Source: Bacillota bacterium (GTDB lineage: Bacteria > Bacillota > Limnochordia > DTU087). Taken from it: DNA of 36,112 bases. The stretch covers positions 1 to 36,112 of the forward strand of contig JAAZHE010000024.1 of NCBI GenBank assembly GCA_012510855.1, read 5' to 3'. The notes under the pieces are model-generated. The model searched no databases. It was not told the origin of the DNA and saw only the letters and a program-made list of their open reading frames with translations. Each line of letters opens with the position of its first letter. The first letter of the stretch is position 1. The translations under genes and the position numbers were made by a program. Shown here piece by piece: positions 34,571 through 36,112 of the stretch.

Positions 34571-35520
34571 ATGAGTCGCAGGTTCCTAGTAATGGTGCTG
34601 AGTGTGGTGATGCTTACAGCCCTCCTTAGCTGCTGGGCCTATGCTCAGGAGAAGCCCTACATCGCCATGATCTCCAAGGGCTTCCAGCATCAGTTCTGGC
34701 AGGCAGTGAAACTGGGGGCGGAGCGGGCAGCAGAGGAGTTGGTGTTGAGATTACCTTTGAGGGACCGGAAAGCGAATCTCAAGTTGACAAGCAGATTGAT
34801 ATGCTCACAGCTGCTCTGGCCAAAAATCCCGACGCCATTTGCATCGCAGCACTGGATAGCAAAGCAGTCATTCCCCTTCTGGAACAGGCCGATGCTGCCG
34901 GCATTCCCATCGTAGGATTTGACTCCGGAGTCGACAGCGACATTCCCATTGCCACAGCGGCTACCGACAACTACGCCGCTGGTGCGCTGGCTGCTGACAA
35001 TTTGGCAGAGCTCATCGGTTATGAAGGAGAAGTCGCTGTCATCGTCCACGACCAGACCAGCCACACAGGTATCATGCGCCGAGACGGGTTCGTCGACCGG
35101 ATCAAGGAAGCCTATCCCAACATCACTATCGTAGATATCCAATACGGCGGCGGTGACCACCTCCGCTCCACCGACCTAGCCAAGGCTATCATCCAAGCCC
35201 ATCCCAATCTAAAGGGATTCTTCGGCGGTAATGAAGGCTCTGCCATCGGGATCATCAACGCGGTAATCGAGACGAACATGCAGGGTAAGATCGTGATTGC
35301 CGGCTTTGACTCCGGTAGGCTCCAGTTGGATGCCATCCGGTCCGGGGTTATGGCCGGAGCTGTAACCCAGAACCCCGTAGGCATCGGCTATGAAGCTGTA
35401 AAGGCAGCCTACATGGCTATCAAGGGTGAACTTGTTGAGAAAGTCATTGATACCGGCTGCTACTGGTACACCAAAGACAACATGGATGCTGACCATATTA
35501 AGCCGCTGCTTTACGACTAG
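34571..35520 (+). pseudogene. rbsB: Sugar-binding protein RbsB type, with a one-base frameshift
   Basis: The first frame, from ATG 34571, has a signal sequence (FLVMVLSVVMLTALLSC) and a PBP type-1 start YIAMISKGFQHQFWQAVKLGAERAAEEL. Near 34740-34744 the frame changes: GAGTTGGTGTTGAG would read on in the family pattern (ELGVEITFEGPESESQVDKQ) if one more G were present. The second frame then covers the rest, with QIDMLTAALAKNPDAICIA, GFDSGVDSDIPIA, GYEAVKAAYM and stop at 35520. The full protein is about 316 residues. The transport partners are intact, so either the gene decayed recently or the sequence lost a base. LSC could be a weak lipobox. AAGGAGG lies about 11 bases before the ATG. Confidence 0.85.
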
Positions 35521-35550
35521 ACTCTAGTAACCAAGACGGACTGCAGCTGC

Positions 35551-35579
35551 CAGGCTAGCATCTAGAAGGTGCTAGCCTG
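35551..35579 (+). terminator. Terminator hairpin of the rbsACB operon
   Basis: Ten-base perfect arms CAGGCTAGCA and TGCTAGCCTG with loop TCTAGAAGG, then ATTCTGTT. It lies 30 bases after the stop. Confidence 0.7.
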
Positions 35580-35700
35580 ATTCTGTTGCAGCCCGCAGTA
35601 AACATCAGTACTTCCCAGCAGACGTTTTTGAGGACGCCCTTGTTGACATGGGCTCAGTAGGCATGTGTCCCCATATACATTTAGAAGGGAATGGTTTATC

Positions 35701-35946
35701 ATGGGAATGATAGTATCGTATGGCAGTGACCGCGTCTGGCAGGCTGACGGCATCGGTGGAGGGATCAAATTGTTCGGCGGTTTGGTTGTCGGCTTATTGT
35801 TCGCCTGGATTGGCTCATGGTTTGGTCTTGACCGCCTAATTATCCAAGGCATAATGGAGTTTACCGCATTGAATATCACCAGTGCGGGGTACTATACATT
35901 ATTTGCTTTCCTTGGCCTCATCGGCGGCCTTTTGGGAAAGCATTAG
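35701..35946 (+). CDS. Small membrane protein of unknown function
   Basis: An 81-residue protein with two to three hydrophobic stretches (LFGGLVVGLLFAWIGSW and LFAFLGLIGGLLG) and a Gly-rich lead GIGGGIK. It resembles small envelope proteins of about 80 residues with Gly-rich helices, but I cannot assign a family. The start is taken as ATG 35701, with GAAGGGAATGG upstream; ATG 35707 is possible, and the frame is also open to 35665. Confidence 0.6.
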   Translation: MGMIVSYGSDRVWQADGIGGGIKLFGGLVVGLLFAWIGSWFGLDRLIIQGIMEFTALNITSAGYYTLFAFLGLIGGLLGKH

Positions 35947-36042
35947 GGGCAGGTTTTGCGGGCTTGCTGTCGCCGGGTAGCTTCCGTTAGTGTAAAGTTA
36001 TTGTAGGTCATCCAGATAGGAAAATACTGGTGGGGAATAGAA
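35947..36042. other. Upstream region of the terminal structured element
   Basis: It contains a possible promoter TTGTAG (near 36001-36006) with AATACT about 16 bases later, which would start a transcript just before the inverted repeat at 36043. No gene was seen. Confidence 0.3.
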
Positions 36043-36102
36043 AAGAGATCTCACTGCCATTGCAGGTGGCAGAGCACAAGGCTCTAAGGAGTGAGATCTC
36101 TT
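36043..36102 (+). repeat. Large inverted repeat with predicted three-way junction
   Basis: Perfect 13-base arms AAGAGATCTCACT (36043-36055) and AGTGAGATCTCTT (36090-36102) enclose two small helices: GCCA/TGGC (36056-36070) and AGAGC/GCTCT (36071-36085). AAGGAG (36086-36091), a good ribosome site, partly overlaps the right arm and lies 11 bases before an ATG at 36103. It may be a translation-controlling leader or the end of a mobile element. Confidence 0.6.
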
Positions 36103-36112
36103 ATGAACATAG
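36103..36112 (+). CDS. Start of an ORF running off the right edge
   Basis: ATG-AAC-ATA-G is all that is seen. The codon is preceded by AAGGAG at 11-base spacing within the structured repeat. Nothing can be said of the product. Confidence 0.3.

Overview
The window looks like a stretch of chromosome from a Bacillota (Firmicutes) bacterium of medium GC. The evidence is strong Shine-Dalgarno sequences with frequent GTG/TTG starts, a DUF421/DUF4363 membrane pair, a Spo0E-like peptide that would fit a spore-former, and compact directional operons ending in Rho-independent hairpins. The solute-binding proteins carry SPase I-type or ambiguous signal peptides rather than clear lipoboxes. That hints at a lineage with a periplasm-like space, but this is inference. 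No rRNA, tRNA, CRISPR array, prophage or complete insertion sequence was recognised.

Left part (1-8.1 kb): a left-edge-truncated SbcD/YhaO-like exonuclease runs on the minus strand. Divergent from it is a plus-strand run: a caspase-like lipoprotein gene broken by two one-base shifts, an unknown secreted protein, a CCA-adding-type tRNA nucleotidyltransferase, and an L-fucose isomerase-family sugar isomerase. A strong hairpin separates this run from a minus-strand operon of an unknown small protein, a Spo0E-like peptide, DUF421 and DUF4363.

Sugar block (8.2-12.2 kb, minus): a rhamnulokinase-type FGGY kinase, L-ribulose-5-phosphate 4-epimerase (AraD), a cupin and a LarA-type lactate/2-hydroxyacid racemase, co-directional. 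With the isomerase at 4.8-6.3 kb these supply isomerise, phosphorylate and epimerise/aldol steps for an L-sugar, in an unusual combination. The LarA homologue suggests handling of lactate or another 2-hydroxyacid.

Middle (12.4-21.8 kb): a cysteine-less carboxymuconolactone-decarboxylase-like protein; a MntA-HepT toxin-antitoxin pair with both diagnostic motifs intact; a small CxxC thioredoxin-like protein; a DUF362 ferredoxin-like protein coupled to an MFS transporter; a Gfo/Idh/MocA dehydrogenase behind an operator-like palindrome; an ABC-2 exporter; a small secreted beta-rich protein with a possible leader peptide; and an AEC-family carrier.

Right part (22.2-36.1 kb): a complete Opp/Dpp-type ABC importer operon (binding protein, two permeases, two ATPases), glutamate dehydrogenase on the minus strand, a LysE-type exporter convergent with a flavin reductase, and an RbsA-RbsC-RbsB sugar importer whose binding-protein gene has a one-base frameshift. 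A small membrane protein follows, and the window ends in a large three-way-junction-like inverted repeat overlapping the ribosome binding site of an ORF that leaves the window. All three frameshifts in the window are apparent one-base losses, two of them in runs of five or more bases, so sequence error must be weighed against real decay or recoding.
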